A stretch of DNA of 64,000 nucleotides from Burkholderia sp. WP9 (lineage in GTDB: Bacteria > Pseudomonadota > Gammaproteobacteria > Burkholderiales > Burkholderiaceae), in contig NZ_FNTG01000001.1 of NCBI RefSeq assembly GCF_900104795.1, positions 2,232,001 to 2,296,000 of the forward strand, written 5' to 3'. This document shows positions 28,191 through 37,433 of the stretch, piece by piece (within the stretch, counting starts at the first letter, position 1; each line of letters starts with the position of its first letter). The translations under genes and the position numbers were made by a program. A model generated the notes under the pieces. That model saw only the letters and a list, made by a program, of their open reading frames with translations, did not search any database and was not told the origin of the DNA.

Positions 28191-29057
28191 TTACCTGTCG
28201 CGCGCCACCGACCGAGCCGGGTTGGCCCTGCCGCGTAACGCCTGATAACCCCAGAACACGTAGCCGGACAGGCCGTAAAGCACGAACAGGCCGAACAGCA
28301 TCAGCGGCGGGTCGGAGGACACCAGCACGAAAGCGACCACCACCAGCAGAATCACGCCGAATGGCACGCGATGCCGCACGTCGAGCGCCTTGCCGCTATA
28401 GAACGGCGCGTTCGACACCATCGTCACGCCGGCGTAGATGGTCAGCACGAAGGCGACCCAAGGCAGCCAGACCAGCTTGAGCGGCACGCGGTTGTCCGTG
28501 GCGAGCCACACGAAACCGGCTATCAGCGCCGCCGCGGCCGGGCTCGGCATGCCCTGGAAGAAACGCTTGTCAACCACGCCGATGTTCGTGTTGAAGCGCG
28601 CGAGACGCAATGCCGCACCCGAACAGTAGACGAACGCCGCAAGCCAGCCCCAGCGGCCGAGGTCCTTCAGAATCCACTCGTACATGACGAGCGCCGGCGC
28701 CACGCCGAACGACACCATGTCGGAGAGGCTGTCGAACTGCTCGCCGAACGCGCTTTGCGTATGCGTCATGCGGGCGACGCGGCCGTCCATGCCGTCGAGC
28801 ACCATGGCCACGAAGATCGCGATGGCCGCGACCTCGAAGCGCACATTCATGGCCTGCACCACGGCAAAGAAGCCGCAGAACAGCGCCGCCGTGGTAAATG
28901 CGTTCGGCAGCAGATAAATGCCGCGCTTTCTCAGGAACTGCTGGCGCTGCGCGCGCCGGCTGTCGACCGCCGACTCCGTCACCATCGGCTTGTTACGGCG
29001 GAACGGACGCGGAAGCGGTCCGCTGTTACGGGGTCGACGCGGTTTGAATGCGGCCAT
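28191..29057 (-). CDS. pssA: CDP-diacylglycerol-serine O-phosphatidyltransferase
   Basis: 288 residues, an inner-membrane enzyme with about eight membrane segments. It makes phosphatidylserine from CDP-diacylglycerol and serine, the committed step to phosphatidylethanolamine. The CDP-alcohol phosphotransferase motif DGx2ARx8Gx3Dx3D is visible as VLDGMDGRVAR through FGEQFDSLSD (about residues 87-113). The N-terminal 45 residues are basic and cytoplasmic. It follows psd by 24 nt, so the two steps are co-expressed. Confidence 0.95.
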   Translation of the reverse strand: MAAFKPRRPRNSGPLPRPFRRNKPMVTESAVDSRRAQRQQFLRKRGIYLLPNAFTTAALFCGFFAVVQAMNVRFEVAAIAIFVAMVLDGMDGRVARMTHTQSAFGEQFDSLSDMVSFGVAPALVMYEWILKDLGRWGWLAAFVYCSGAALRLARFNTNIGVVDKRFFQGMPSPAAAALIAGFVWLATDNRVPLKLVWLPWVAFVLTIYAGVTMVSNAPFYSGKALDVRHRVPFGVILLVVVAFVLVSSDPPLMLFGLFVLYGLSGYVFWGYQALRGRANPARSVARDR

Positions 29058-29081
29058 TCGGAAAACCTCCTTGGTGCCGCT

Positions 29082-29720
29082 TTATAGTTCAGCGAGGATC
29101 GTGGACGACGCGGAAACCTTTTCGCCAATCGACACGCGCGGACGGCTGCCCACCGGCAGATACACGTCGACGCGCGAACCGAAGCGGATAAATCCGTAAC
29201 GCTGACCACGGGTGAGCGGCTCACCTGCCCGTACGTAGCAAAGAATGCGCCGCGCGATCAAACCGGCGATCTGCACCGACGTCACGGTCTGGCCGCCGGC
29301 CGTTTCGATCACGATCGCATTGCGTTCGTTTTCGGTGGAAGCCTTGTCCACCGCGGCATTCAGATACGCACCCGGGAAATATTCGACCTTGGAGATCGCG
29401 CCGTCCACCGGCGAGCGTTGCGAGTGGACGTTGAAGACGTTCATGAACACGCTGATCTTCAGCGCTTCACGATTGGCATACGGATCGTGCGCGGTTTCGA
29501 CTGCGACGATACGGCCGTCGGCCGGGCACAGCACGGCATTCGCCTGCGTGGGGATCGGGCGTGCCGGGTCGCGGAAGAACTGCACGACGAAAATCAACAG
29601 CAGCCAGAACAGCCATGAAACGCCGAATCCCGCGAAGAAGTGAATCAGGAGTGCAACGACGGCCGCGATGGCGATGAACGGCCAGCCTTCTCGCGCGATG
29701 ATCGGATGTGGGTAATTCAT
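29082..29720 (-). CDS. psd: Phosphatidylserine decarboxylase proenzyme
   Basis: 212 residues from [20 protein letters not shown]; a 20-codon in-frame extension is rejected because this start matches the short type of Psd. The enzyme turns phosphatidylserine into phosphatidylethanolamine using a pyruvoyl group formed by self-cleavage. The cleavage site is the serine in [13 protein letters not shown] near the C terminus. Two N-terminal membrane helices (about residues 12-45) anchor it, and [15 protein letters not shown] is conserved. It is followed at once by pssA. Confidence 0.94.
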   Translation of the reverse strand: MNYPHPIIAREGWPFIAIAAVVALLIHFFAGFGVSWLFWLLLIFVVQFFRDPARPIPTQANAVLCPADGRIVAVETAHDPYANREALKISVFMNVFNVHSQRSPVDGAISKVEYFPGAYLNAAVDKASTENERNAIVIETAGGQTVTSVQIAGLIARRILCYVRAGEPLTRGQRYGFIRFGSRVDVYLPVGSRPRVSIGEKVSASSTILAEL

Positions 29721-29757
29721 GAATGGCTTCTGTGTTTTTGTAAAACCGTAGGATAGC

Positions 29758-29796
29758 AAAAGCCGCCCAGGGTTCAGCACCCTTGGACGGCTTTTT
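29758..29796 (-). terminator. ilvC terminator
   Basis: aaaagccg and cggctttt close a stem of about 8 bp, extended inward with a G-U pair (on the minus strand) to CCC/GGG, in the 130-nt gap between ilvC and psd. The minus-strand side ends with a T run. It should separate ilvC from psd-pssA. Confidence 0.75.
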
Positions 29797-29850
29797 GATC
29801 TGTCCGGTTGTTACGGCATAGCGCCGCACCGGACATCAGCGTGAATCAGC

Positions 29851-30894
<1,044 letters not shown>

Positions 30895-30986
30895 TCAGTG
30901 AGATTCAAATACTGCATATAGTTGTTGCTGGCCGGGTTCTTAAAGGCACTGCCCGGCCTGGATCGAGACGGTTGAACGCTCGCGCG

Positions 30987-31478
30987 TCACACCTTCAGAA
31001 TGCGCTCGCCGCGACCGATACCCGAGCTGCCCGTACGGACCGTCTCGAGAATCGCCGTAGCGTCGAGCCCTTCGATGAAGGCATCGAGCTTCTCGCTCGC
31101 GCCCGTCAGTTCGATCGTGTAGGTCTTTTCAGTGACGTCGATGATGCGGCCGCGGAAAATATCCGACATCCGCTTCATCTCCTCACGTTCCTTGCCGACC
31201 GCCCTCACCTTGATCAACATCAGCTCGCGCTCGATGTGGGCGCCCTCGGTAAGGTCGACCACTTTCACCACCTCGATCAGGCGGTTCAGATGCTTCGTGA
31301 TCTGTTCGATCACGTCGTCCGAGCCAATGGAGACGATGGTCATGCGCGACAGCGAACGGTCTTCGGTCGGAGCCACCGTCAAGGTTTCAATGTTGTAGCC
31401 GCGTGCCGAGAAGAGACCAACCACGCGTGATAACGCGCCCGGTTCGTTTTCCAGCAGGACGGAAATAATGTGTCTCAT
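30987..31478 (-). CDS. ilvH: Acetolactate synthase small (regulatory) subunit
   Basis: 163 residues: an N-terminal ACT domain (residues 1-77, HIISVLLENEPGALSRVVGL) that binds valine for feedback inhibition, and a C-terminal ACT-like domain. It activates the large subunit encoded 124 nt upstream and makes it valine-sensitive. The asparagine in FSARGYNIETLTVAPTEDRS is in the usual effector-site region. Operon order is ilvI-ilvH-ilvC. Confidence 0.97.
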   Translation of the reverse strand: MRHIISVLLENEPGALSRVVGLFSARGYNIETLTVAPTEDRSLSRMTIVSIGSDDVIEQITKHLNRLIEVVKVVDLTEGAHIERELMLIKVRAVGKEREEMKRMSDIFRGRIIDVTEKTYTIELTGASEKLDAFIEGLDATAILETVRTGSSGIGRGERILKV

Positions 31479-31602
31479 GTTTCGCTTCTTCCAGATGTTT
31501 TGTCGATGTCTGCGAACGGTTCGCGCCGCTTCGTCCGCAGCTCGCCTTTCATGAAGGCGCGCAGGACGAAGCCAACGCGGCGTTTAACTCAACGCGCCGT
31601 CG

Positions 31603-33366
31603 TTATAGATCTTCCGAACCCATGAGCATCTCGGTGATGCCCTTGCCGGCCTGAACCATCGGCCAGACGTTTTCGGTCGGATCGGTCTGGAAATCGAGAA
31701 ACACCGTGCGATCTTTCAGGCGCAGCGCTTCCTTGAGCGCCGGTTCCACATCTGCCGTGCGTTCGATACGCATGCCGACATGGCCGTACGCTTCGGCGAG
31801 CTTCACGAAATCCGGCAGCGCATCCATGTACGAATGCGAATAGCGCTTGCTGTATTCGATCTGCTGCCACTGGCGCACCATGCCCAGATAGCGGTTGTTC
31901 AGCGAAATGATCTTCACCGGAGTCTCATACTGCTTGCAGGTGGAGAGCTCCTGAATGCACATCTGGATCGAGCCTTCGCCCGTGATACAGAGCACGTCGT
32001 CGTCCGGGTGCGCCATCTTCACGCCCATCGCCGCCGGCAGGCCGAAGCCCATCGTGCCGAGACCACCGGAGTTGATCCAGCGGCGCGGCTTGTTGAAGCG
32101 ATAGAACTGCGCCGCCCACATCTGGTGCTGGCCGACGTCGGAACACACGAAGGCATTGCCGTCGGTCAGTTCCCACGCCTTTTCCACCACGTACTGCGGC
32201 TTGATGATGTCGCTCTTGCGGTCGAACTTGAGGCAGTCTTTCGCGCGCCAGGCTTCGATGTCCTTCCACCAGTCGGCGAGCGCCGCGGTGTCCGGGCCAT
32301 GCTCGGCCGTTTGCAGCTGCTCGATCAGCTCCTTCAGCACTTCCTTCACGTCGCCGACAATCGGAATGTCGACCTTGACGCGCTTGGAGATGGAGGACGG
32401 ATCGATGTCGATATGGATGATCTTGCGCGGACGCGATGCGAAGTGCGCCGGGTCGCCGATCACACGGTCGTCGAAACGCGCGCCGATCGCGATCAGCACG
32501 TCGCAGTGCTGCATCGCCATGTTGGCTTCGTACGTGCCGTGCATACCGAGCATGCCGAGGAATTTCTTGTCGCTCGCGCGGTAGCCGCCCAAACCCATCA
32601 ACGTATTGGTGACCGGGTAGCCGAGCAGATCGGCGAACTGGTTCAGCTCACGCGATGCGTCCGCGAGAATGATGCCGCCGCCGGTATAGATGTACGGACG
32701 CCTGGCCGACAACAACAGCGAGACCGCTTTGCGAATCTGGCCGGAGTGGCCCTTCGTGACCGGGTTATACGAGCGCAGCGAAACCGTTTTGAGCGGTTCG
32801 TACTGGCACGGCGCCTTCGACACGTCTTTCGGGATGTCGATCAGCACCGGGCCGGGACGGCCAGTACGAGCAATGTAGAAGGCTTTCTTGACGGTGGCGG
32901 CGAGGTCGCGCACGTCCTTCACGAGGAAGTTGTGCTTCACGCAGGGACGCGTGATACCAACCGTGTCGCACTCCTGGAACGCATCCTGGCCGATCGCGGC
33001 AGTCGGCACCTGGCCGCTGATCACCACCATCGGGATCGAATCCATGTACGCGGTGGCAATGCCCGTCACCGCATTGGTGACGCCGGGGCCGGAGGTCACG
33101 AGGCACACACCGACCTTGCCGGTGGAACGCGCGTAGGCGTCGGCGGCGTGGACCGCGGCCTGCTCGTGGCGCACGAGGACGTGCTGGAATTTGTCCTGCT
33201 TGTAAAGCTCGTCGTAAATGTAGAGTACCGAGCCGCCGGGATAGCCCCAGACAAACTCGACGTCTTCGTCGGCCAGTGCCTTCATGAGCACGGTGGCGCC
33301 GATAGAGTCAGCTTCGGGATGGGGGGTCGTATCCGACGTGGAGAATTCCGCGCTGGGCATATTCAT
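31603..33366 (-). CDS. ilvI: Acetolactate synthase large (catalytic) subunit
   Basis: 587 residues (an ATG two codons later is an alternative). The thiamine-diphosphate enzyme joins two pyruvates, or pyruvate and 2-oxobutyrate. The catalytic glutamate lies in LVRHEQAAVHAADAYARSTG. The cofactor motif reads TGEGSIQMCIQELSTC, so the usual GDG is GEG; I believe this is seen in related betaproteobacteria. The FAD/middle domain is around residues 210-360. It is the first gene of the ilvI-ilvH-ilvC unit, with a candidate promoter at 33514-33542. Confidence 0.96.
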   Translation of the reverse strand: MNMPSAEFSTSDTTPHPEADSIGATVLMKALADEDVEFVWGYPGGSVLYIYDELYKQDKFQHVLVRHEQAAVHAADAYARSTGKVGVCLVTSGPGVTNAVTGIATAYMDSIPMVVISGQVPTAAIGQDAFQECDTVGITRPCVKHNFLVKDVRDLAATVKKAFYIARTGRPGPVLIDIPKDVSKAPCQYEPLKTVSLRSYNPVTKGHSGQIRKAVSLLLSARRPYIYTGGGIILADASRELNQFADLLGYPVTNTLMGLGGYRASDKKFLGMLGMHGTYEANMAMQHCDVLIAIGARFDDRVIGDPAHFASRPRKIIHIDIDPSSISKRVKVDIPIVGDVKEVLKELIEQLQTAEHGPDTAALADWWKDIEAWRAKDCLKFDRKSDIIKPQYVVEKAWELTDGNAFVCSDVGQHQMWAAQFYRFNKPRRWINSGGLGTMGFGLPAAMGVKMAHPDDDVLCITGEGSIQMCIQELSTCKQYETPVKIISLNNRYLGMVRQWQQIEYSKRYSHSYMDALPDFVKLAEAYGHVGMRIERTADVEPALKEALRLKDRTVFLDFQTDPTENVWPMVQAGKGITEMLMGSEDL

Positions 33367-33513
33367 TTATTCACCTTTCGAATTTTCGGCAAAAAATTGA
33401 TCGGGTGCTCTCTGCCGGGCTTGTGGCTCGGGTTCAAGCGGCGCGTCCAGTTGACAGGTGAGCTTCTTGGGCCACACCTCAATGAGACAAGTCACTTATG
33501 TTGCGAACCAGCG

Positions 33514-33542
33514 ACGATATCTGCAGACGCCCGCGCGGTCAA
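33514..33542 (-). promoter_or_regulatory. Candidate ilvIHC promoter
   Basis: On the minus strand TTGACC (33537-33542) and TATCGT (33514-33519) are separated by 17 bp, 148 nt ahead of the ilvI start. The 351-nt divergent spacer 33367-33717 shows no leader peptide with a run of Ile/Val/Leu codons, and I saw no other structure in it. Confidence 0.6.
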
Positions 33543-33717
33543 GCAAATATTGCCTGAGCACGCCGCACCGAACTCTCGATATTGACCGAAAGGCTGTTAT
33601 GGAGATGCAAGCTGAATCACGTTTCGCCCCAGCGACGCAAAAGTTTGTTAGCATCCGCGAGTTTTACGACATTTTTCGACCGATTACGCGCACGCTCGCT
33701 GCGCCGACCCCCAACGG

Positions 33718-34281
33718 ATGGCATCAGACAAGGAACTCGCCGATTTTCTGGCGGGCGTCGAAAGGCGCGCATTCAAGCAGACGGTCTACGCCGTGCGGGA
33801 CGACGACGCCTCGCTCGACATCGTGCAGGACGCGATGATCAAGCTCGCCGAAAAATACGGCGACCGTCCGGCGGCCGAACTTCCGCTCCTGTTTCAGCGT
33901 ATTCTCCAGAATGCGATGCACGACTATTTCCGTCGTGCCAAAGTGCGCAATACTTGGGTTAGTCTCTTTTCGTCGCTCGGCAACGCCGACGACGACGAAT
34001 TCGACCCCCTCGAAACCTTCGAGGCGCAGCAAGGCTCGGCGGGCTCCGAGAGCAACGAACAGAAACTCGAACGCGAACAGGTTCTGCAGTTAATCGACGA
34101 CGAGATCCAAAAGTTACCGGCACGTCAACGGGAGGCGTTTCTCATGCGTTATTGGGAGGATATGGATGTCGCCGAGACTGCCGCCGCAATGGGCTGCTCC
34201 GAAGGCAGTGTGAAAACGCACTGCTCGCGGGCCACTCACACGCTGGCGCAAGCGCTCAAGGCCAAAGGAATCACGCTATGA
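33718..34281 (+). CDS. RNA polymerase sigma factor, ECF-like
   Basis: 187 residues. Region 2 (about residues 20-78) includes DIVQDAMIKLAEKYGDRPAA and FQRILQNAMHDYFRRAKVRN. An acidic linker (GNADDDEFDPLETFEAQQGS) precedes region 4 (about 120-185, KLPARQREAFLMRYWEDMD then GCSEGSVKTHCSRATHTLAQ). The start is the ATG at 33718, without a strong ribosome site. Its stop overlaps the next gene (ATGA). The target regulon is unknown. It is transcribed divergently from ilvI. Confidence 0.88.
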   Translation: MASDKELADFLAGVERRAFKQTVYAVRDDDASLDIVQDAMIKLAEKYGDRPAAELPLLFQRILQNAMHDYFRRAKVRNTWVSLFSSLGNADDDEFDPLETFEAQQGSAGSESNEQKLEREQVLQLIDDEIQKLPARQREAFLMRYWEDMDVAETAAAMGCSEGSVKTHCSRATHTLAQALKAKGITL

Positions 34282-34706
34282 GCTCCCTAGAAACCAAAGA
34301 ACTCGAGTTCGCCCGCCAGGTGCGCCGCGCGCTCGACGAAAACGCCGCCAGCATTCCGTCCGCCACTGTCGATCGACTCGCCGCGGCGCGCCACGCCGCG
34401 CTCGCCCGCAAGAAGCCCGAACCCGTGAGCGCGCCCGTGTTCGTGCCGGCCCTTGCCGGCGCGGGTATGCCTGCCGGCTTGCCGCCAGCCGAACTGCCGC
34501 AGCGCCGCCGTTCGCCGCTGCGCCGCTTCGCGCTTGCGTGGCCGCTCGTCGCGCTGGTGGTCAGCCTCGTGGGGATCGCTTACTGGGAGGACCAGCAACG
34601 CACCGCCGAGCTCGCCGATATCGATGCCGCCATGTTAAGCGACGACCTGCCGCTCAATGCCTATCTCGACCACGGTTTCAACGCGTACCTTTCACGCGCC
34701 CACTGA
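34278..34706 (+). CDS. DUF3619 family membrane protein, probable anti-sigma partner
   Basis: 142 residues from MSSLETKELEFARQVRRALD, overlapping the sigma gene stop by four bases. Residues about 1-85 are cytoplasmic and helical; one transmembrane segment follows (about 88-108, FALAWPLVALVVSLVGIAYW), then a short periplasmic tail (DIDAAMLSDDLPLNAYLDHG). One membrane pass next to and co-translated with an ECF sigma factor is the usual arrangement of an anti-sigma factor, but no zinc-binding anti-sigma motif (HxxxCxxC) is present. Role inferred. Confidence 0.75.
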   Translation: MSSLETKELEFARQVRRALDENAASIPSATVDRLAAARHAALARKKPEPVSAPVFVPALAGAGMPAGLPPAELPQRRRSPLRRFALAWPLVALVVSLVGIAYWEDQQRTAELADIDAAMLSDDLPLNAYLDHGFNAYLSRAH

Positions 34707-34722
34707 GCGGGAGATTTCTCGG

Positions 34723-35487
34723 GTGAGTTACAAGCGCGGCCTGGCCGTTGTTTTCGGATGCACGATCGCGGCCCTGGTGTCGTTCGCCGCGACATATCCG
34801 CGCTTTTACCCGGGTCCGTCGACCGTCAGCGCGCCCGTCGCGGGCGGCAACGCCACCGCCAAGGCGCCCGCGCCCACGCCCACGCTCGCCGTCGAATTGC
34901 CGAGCCTGCCCGGCAGCAACAGCCCAATGGCGTGGACGCGCCTGACTTCCGCCGAGCATATCGCGCTCGCGCCGTTCGAAGCCCAATGGGATTCGTTTAG
35001 CGACGAACGCAAGCGCAAATGGATCAAGATCGCGTCGCGTTACCCGAAGATGTCGCCCGATGCGCAAAAACGCCTACACGAGCGCATGACTGAGTGGACC
35101 CGCATGACGCCCGATCAGCGGCGTGTCGCGCGAGAAAACTATCAGGTGTCGAAGGAATTGCCGCGCGAAGCCCGGCAGAACGCGTGGAAGGCCTATCAGC
35201 AATTGCCCGAAGAGCAGAAGGAACGGCTCGCCGCCAGCGAGCGCAAACGGCGGCCGAGCGTCGTCAGTGCGCCGCCCTCGGGCCGCAGTGAGATCAAGGG
35301 ACTCGATCGGCTCGTGAATGCGCGTGAGCACGGCGCGAGCGGCGCCGCAGCCGTGAGCGCCGCGGCGGCCGCGTCGTTGCCGAGCCCGGCCGCCGCGCCG
35401 CCGATTCCCGCCGCCGGCAGCTTCGTGCCCGCTACGCCGCTGCCGGTTTCGCCGGCTGAAGCGCCGTCGATCTTCAACGGCTCCTGA
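34723..35487 (+). CDS. DUF3106 family exported or membrane-anchored protein (GTG start)
   Basis: 254 residues from a GTG at 34723 with GGGAG ahead of it, 16 nt after the DUF3619 stop; an upstream ATG would overlap the previous gene. An N-terminal hydrophobic segment (GLAVVFGCTIAALVSFAATY) is a signal or anchor. The DUF3106 core (about residues 80-170) has repeated W-x-x-(M/L)-x-P-(D/E)-(Q/E) helices: ERKRKWIKIASRYPKMSPDA, TEWTRMTPDQRRVARENY, AWKAYQQLPEEQKERLA. The tail is Ala/Pro-rich. Helical spacing recalls CpxP/Spy-type sensors, which fits a periplasmic input to the sigma system; this is speculative. Confidence 0.78.
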   Translation: MSYKRGLAVVFGCTIAALVSFAATYPRFYPGPSTVSAPVAGGNATAKAPAPTPTLAVELPSLPGSNSPMAWTRLTSAEHIALAPFEAQWDSFSDERKRKWIKIASRYPKMSPDAQKRLHERMTEWTRMTPDQRRVARENYQVSKELPREARQNAWKAYQQLPEEQKERLAASERKRRPSVVSAPPSGRSEIKGLDRLVNAREHGASGAAAVSAAAAASLPSPAAAPPIPAAGSFVPATPLPVSPAEAPSIFNGS

Positions 35488-35499
35488 TCGGGCCCCACT

Positions 35500-36021
35500 G
35501 TGTCCCAGCCGCTTTCGACCCCTGCATTGCCCGCTGATGCAACCGGCAATGCGCCCACCGTAAGGCGGCGTCTCGCAGCGCTGCTGTACGAAGCGCTGAT
35601 TCTGTTCGGCGTGGTGTTCATCGCTGGATATCTGTTCAGCACCCTGACCCAGCAACGCAACGGGCTGACCCATCACAACCTGCTGGCCGCATGGATCGGG
35701 CTCGTGGTCGGCGTGTACTTCGTCTGGTTCTGGACCCACAGCGGCCAGACCCTGCCGATGAAAACCTGGCGTCTGCGAGTCGTCGCCGCCGACGGCGCGC
35801 CGCTCTCCACCGGTCGTGCCATAACCCGCTACGTGCTTGCGTGGCTGTGGTTTTTACCGCCGCTCGCGCTGCATCCGCTGCTCGGTCTCAAGCTGCCGCA
35901 GACGCTCACGATCGCAGGCATCTGGTTCGTGTTGTGGGCCGCCACCGGGCGCGTCGATTCGCAACGCCAGTTTCTGCACGATCGCCTCGCCGGCACTCGG
36001 GTCGTTAGCGTCTCCGGTTGA
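35500..36021 (+). CDS. RDD family membrane protein (GTG start)
   Basis: 173 residues from a GTG 12 nt after the DUF3106 stop. RDD proteins are small inner-membrane proteins of mostly unknown function; the family is named for Arg/Asp/Asp residues. Membrane helices lie at about 28-48, 63-80 and 110-150. SGQTLPMKTWRLRVVAADGA and QFLHDRLAGTRVV are family signatures. It ends the sigma-DUF3619-DUF3106-RDD unit. No clear terminator follows. Confidence 0.8.
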   Translation: MSQPLSTPALPADATGNAPTVRRRLAALLYEALILFGVVFIAGYLFSTLTQQRNGLTHHNLLAAWIGLVVGVYFVWFWTHSGQTLPMKTWRLRVVAADGAPLSTGRAITRYVLAWLWFLPPLALHPLLGLKLPQTLTIAGIWFVLWAATGRVDSQRQFLHDRLAGTRVVSVSG

Positions 36022-36126
36022 GCGGTTGAACCCGACGGGCAATTCTTTCGCTCTCCTGTTGGACCGGCGCCACATCGTGCGATCTGCAACGGCGGTTCTT
36101 TTGATGCGTTGATTTCCGCCGCCCGC

Positions 36127-36296
36127 GCTTTGCCGCTTCTCCCGCTGCACCGCCTCTCGCCCTTTGCCGAGTCTCCCGCTTCGCCACCTTTCGCCCTTTT
36201 CTGCGTCTCCCGCTGCACCGCCTCTCTCCCTCCGCCCTGTCTCCCGCTCCGCCACCTCTCGCCCTCCGCTGCGTCTCGCGCTTCACAGACCATCGC
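36127..36296. repeat. Five degenerate 34-nt tandem repeats (C/T-rich)
   Basis: Units of exactly 34 nt start at 36127, 36161, 36195, 36229 and 36263. Each carries the core gtctcccgct or close variants and ends in a form of ctctcgc. Units 1 and 3 share gctgcaccgcctct while 2 and 4 share a cgccacct form, so the array has a 68-nt higher-order period. It fills much of the 434-nt gene-free stretch 36022-36455. No spacers are present, so it is not CRISPR. Open frames through it on the minus strand are repeat translations. Confidence 0.8.
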
Positions 36297-36393
36297 ACCT
36301 CACACCAATTCGATTTCACTGCATCCTCCGCTTCGCATCTCACACCCCACCGCCCCCTCTCCCCGCGTCCGCAGTAATAAGAACTTCTCATGA

Positions 36394-36411
36394 CTGTCAC
36401 GGCACAGTCAC
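36394..36411 (+). promoter_or_regulatory. Pho-box-like site upstream of the lipid remodelling cassette
   Basis: CTGTCAC, four bases, then CAGTCAC: the 7-4-7 layout of a PhoB box (consensus two CTGTCAT repeats 11 bp apart). It ends 44 nt before the metallophosphoesterase start. The -10 region is not clear (caatac at 36424-36429 is weak). Confidence 0.55.
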
Positions 36412-36455
36412 GCGCGCCCGGCCCAATACGGGCACCGCAACTCGACGCGTGAGCC

Positions 36456-37397
36456 ATGGACCCCAAAACGTCCGCGACTTCCCTGTTCCGCCAGACCGGC
36501 CCGAGCGTCGACCCCGTCGCGTTCCTCCCGGAACCCAACCATAGCCACGGACGGCCGTTGCCCGTGGCGCCATTGCCACTCGATGCCAACGCCGGCCAGC
36601 ACGACGACGACCACGCCGCGCCGCACCGCTACCGCACCATCTGGCTCTCCGACATCCATCTCGGTTCGAGCGGCTGCCAGGCGCCCTATCTGCTCGATTT
36701 CCTGCGCCATAACGAATCGGAGTATCTGTACCTCGTGGGCGACATCATCGACGGCTGGCAGTTGAAGAAAGGCTGGTACTGGCCGCAGGCGCACAACGAC
36801 GTCGTGCAGAAGGTGCTGCGCAAGGCGCGCAAAGGCACCCAGGTGATCTACGTGCCCGGCAATCACGACGAAGCCGCGCGCCAGTTCTGCGACCTCGCGT
36901 TCGGCGACATCCACGTGCGCGGCGAGGCGTTTCACACCACGCTCGCCGGCAAGCGTCTGTGGATCGTGCACGGCGATCTGTTCGACGGCGTGATCCAGCA
37001 CGCCAAGTGGCTCGCCTATCTCGGCGACACGCTCTACACCATGATCCTGATCCTGAACCGCTGGTTCAACCGGATCCGCAGCCGGCTCGGTTTTCCGTAC
37101 TGGTCGCTATCGCAGTACCTGAAGCATCAGGTGAAGAACGCGGTGAATTTCATCTCGTCGTTCGAACGCGTGATGACCGACGAAGCGCGCCGCCGCGGCT
37201 GCGACGGCGTGGTCTGCGGGCACATCCACAAAGCCGAGATACGCGATATCGACGGCGTCCTGTATTGCAACGACGGCGACTGGGTCGAAAGTTTGTCCGC
37301 ACTCGTCGAGACGTATGAAGGCGAACTCAAGGTGATCTACTGGACCGTGGTGCGCTCCCCGGAAATGGGCGTGCAAAAGGCCCGGGCGACCGCGTAG
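36456..37397 (+). CDS. Calcineurin-like metallophosphoesterase, probable PlcP-type phospholipase C (annotated elsewhere as LpxH-like)
   Basis: 313 residues. The metallophosphoesterase motifs are complete: LSDIHLGSSGCQAPYLLDFL, VGDIIDGW, VPGNHDEAA, IVHGDLFD and CGHIHKAEI (about residues 65-240). The region WYWPQAHNDVVQKVLRKARK and FPYWSLSQYLK is what I recall from PlcP, the phosphate-starvation phospholipase C of rhizobia and marine bacteria that releases diacylglycerol from phospholipids. It is longer than true LpxH (about 240 aa). Residues 1-55 form a non-conserved extension. It is followed by a GT4 glycosyltransferase and dgkA. Confidence 0.82.
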   Translation: MDPKTSATSLFRQTGPSVDPVAFLPEPNHSHGRPLPVAPLPLDANAGQHDDDHAAPHRYRTIWLSDIHLGSSGCQAPYLLDFLRHNESEYLYLVGDIIDGWQLKKGWYWPQAHNDVVQKVLRKARKGTQVIYVPGNHDEAARQFCDLAFGDIHVRGEAFHTTLAGKRLWIVHGDLFDGVIQHAKWLAYLGDTLYTMILILNRWFNRIRSRLGFPYWSLSQYLKHQVKNAVNFISSFERVMTDEARRRGCDGVVCGHIHKAEIRDIDGVLYCNDGDWVESLSALVETYEGELKVIYWTVVRSPEMGVQKARATA

Positions 37398-37433
37398 TCC
37401 CTGCTTGTTAACTTCTCTATTGGGCCGAAACCG

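Noticed and set aside
36127..36296. CRISPR array
   Set aside because: Repeats are contiguous, degenerate and have no spacers; no cas genes nearby.
36005..36589. Minus-strand frames of 128-194 aa across the tandem repeat
   Set aside because: They are translations of the 34-nt repeat (repeating RRCSGR/EGER patterns) and overlap the Pho-box region and the true metallophosphoesterase start.
36456..37397. Calling the metallophosphoesterase LpxH
   Set aside because: It is 313 aa with PlcP-like motifs (WYWPQAHNDVVQK) and sits beside a glycosyltransferase and dgkA; a housekeeping LpxH would be expected elsewhere. Not excluded without phylogeny.
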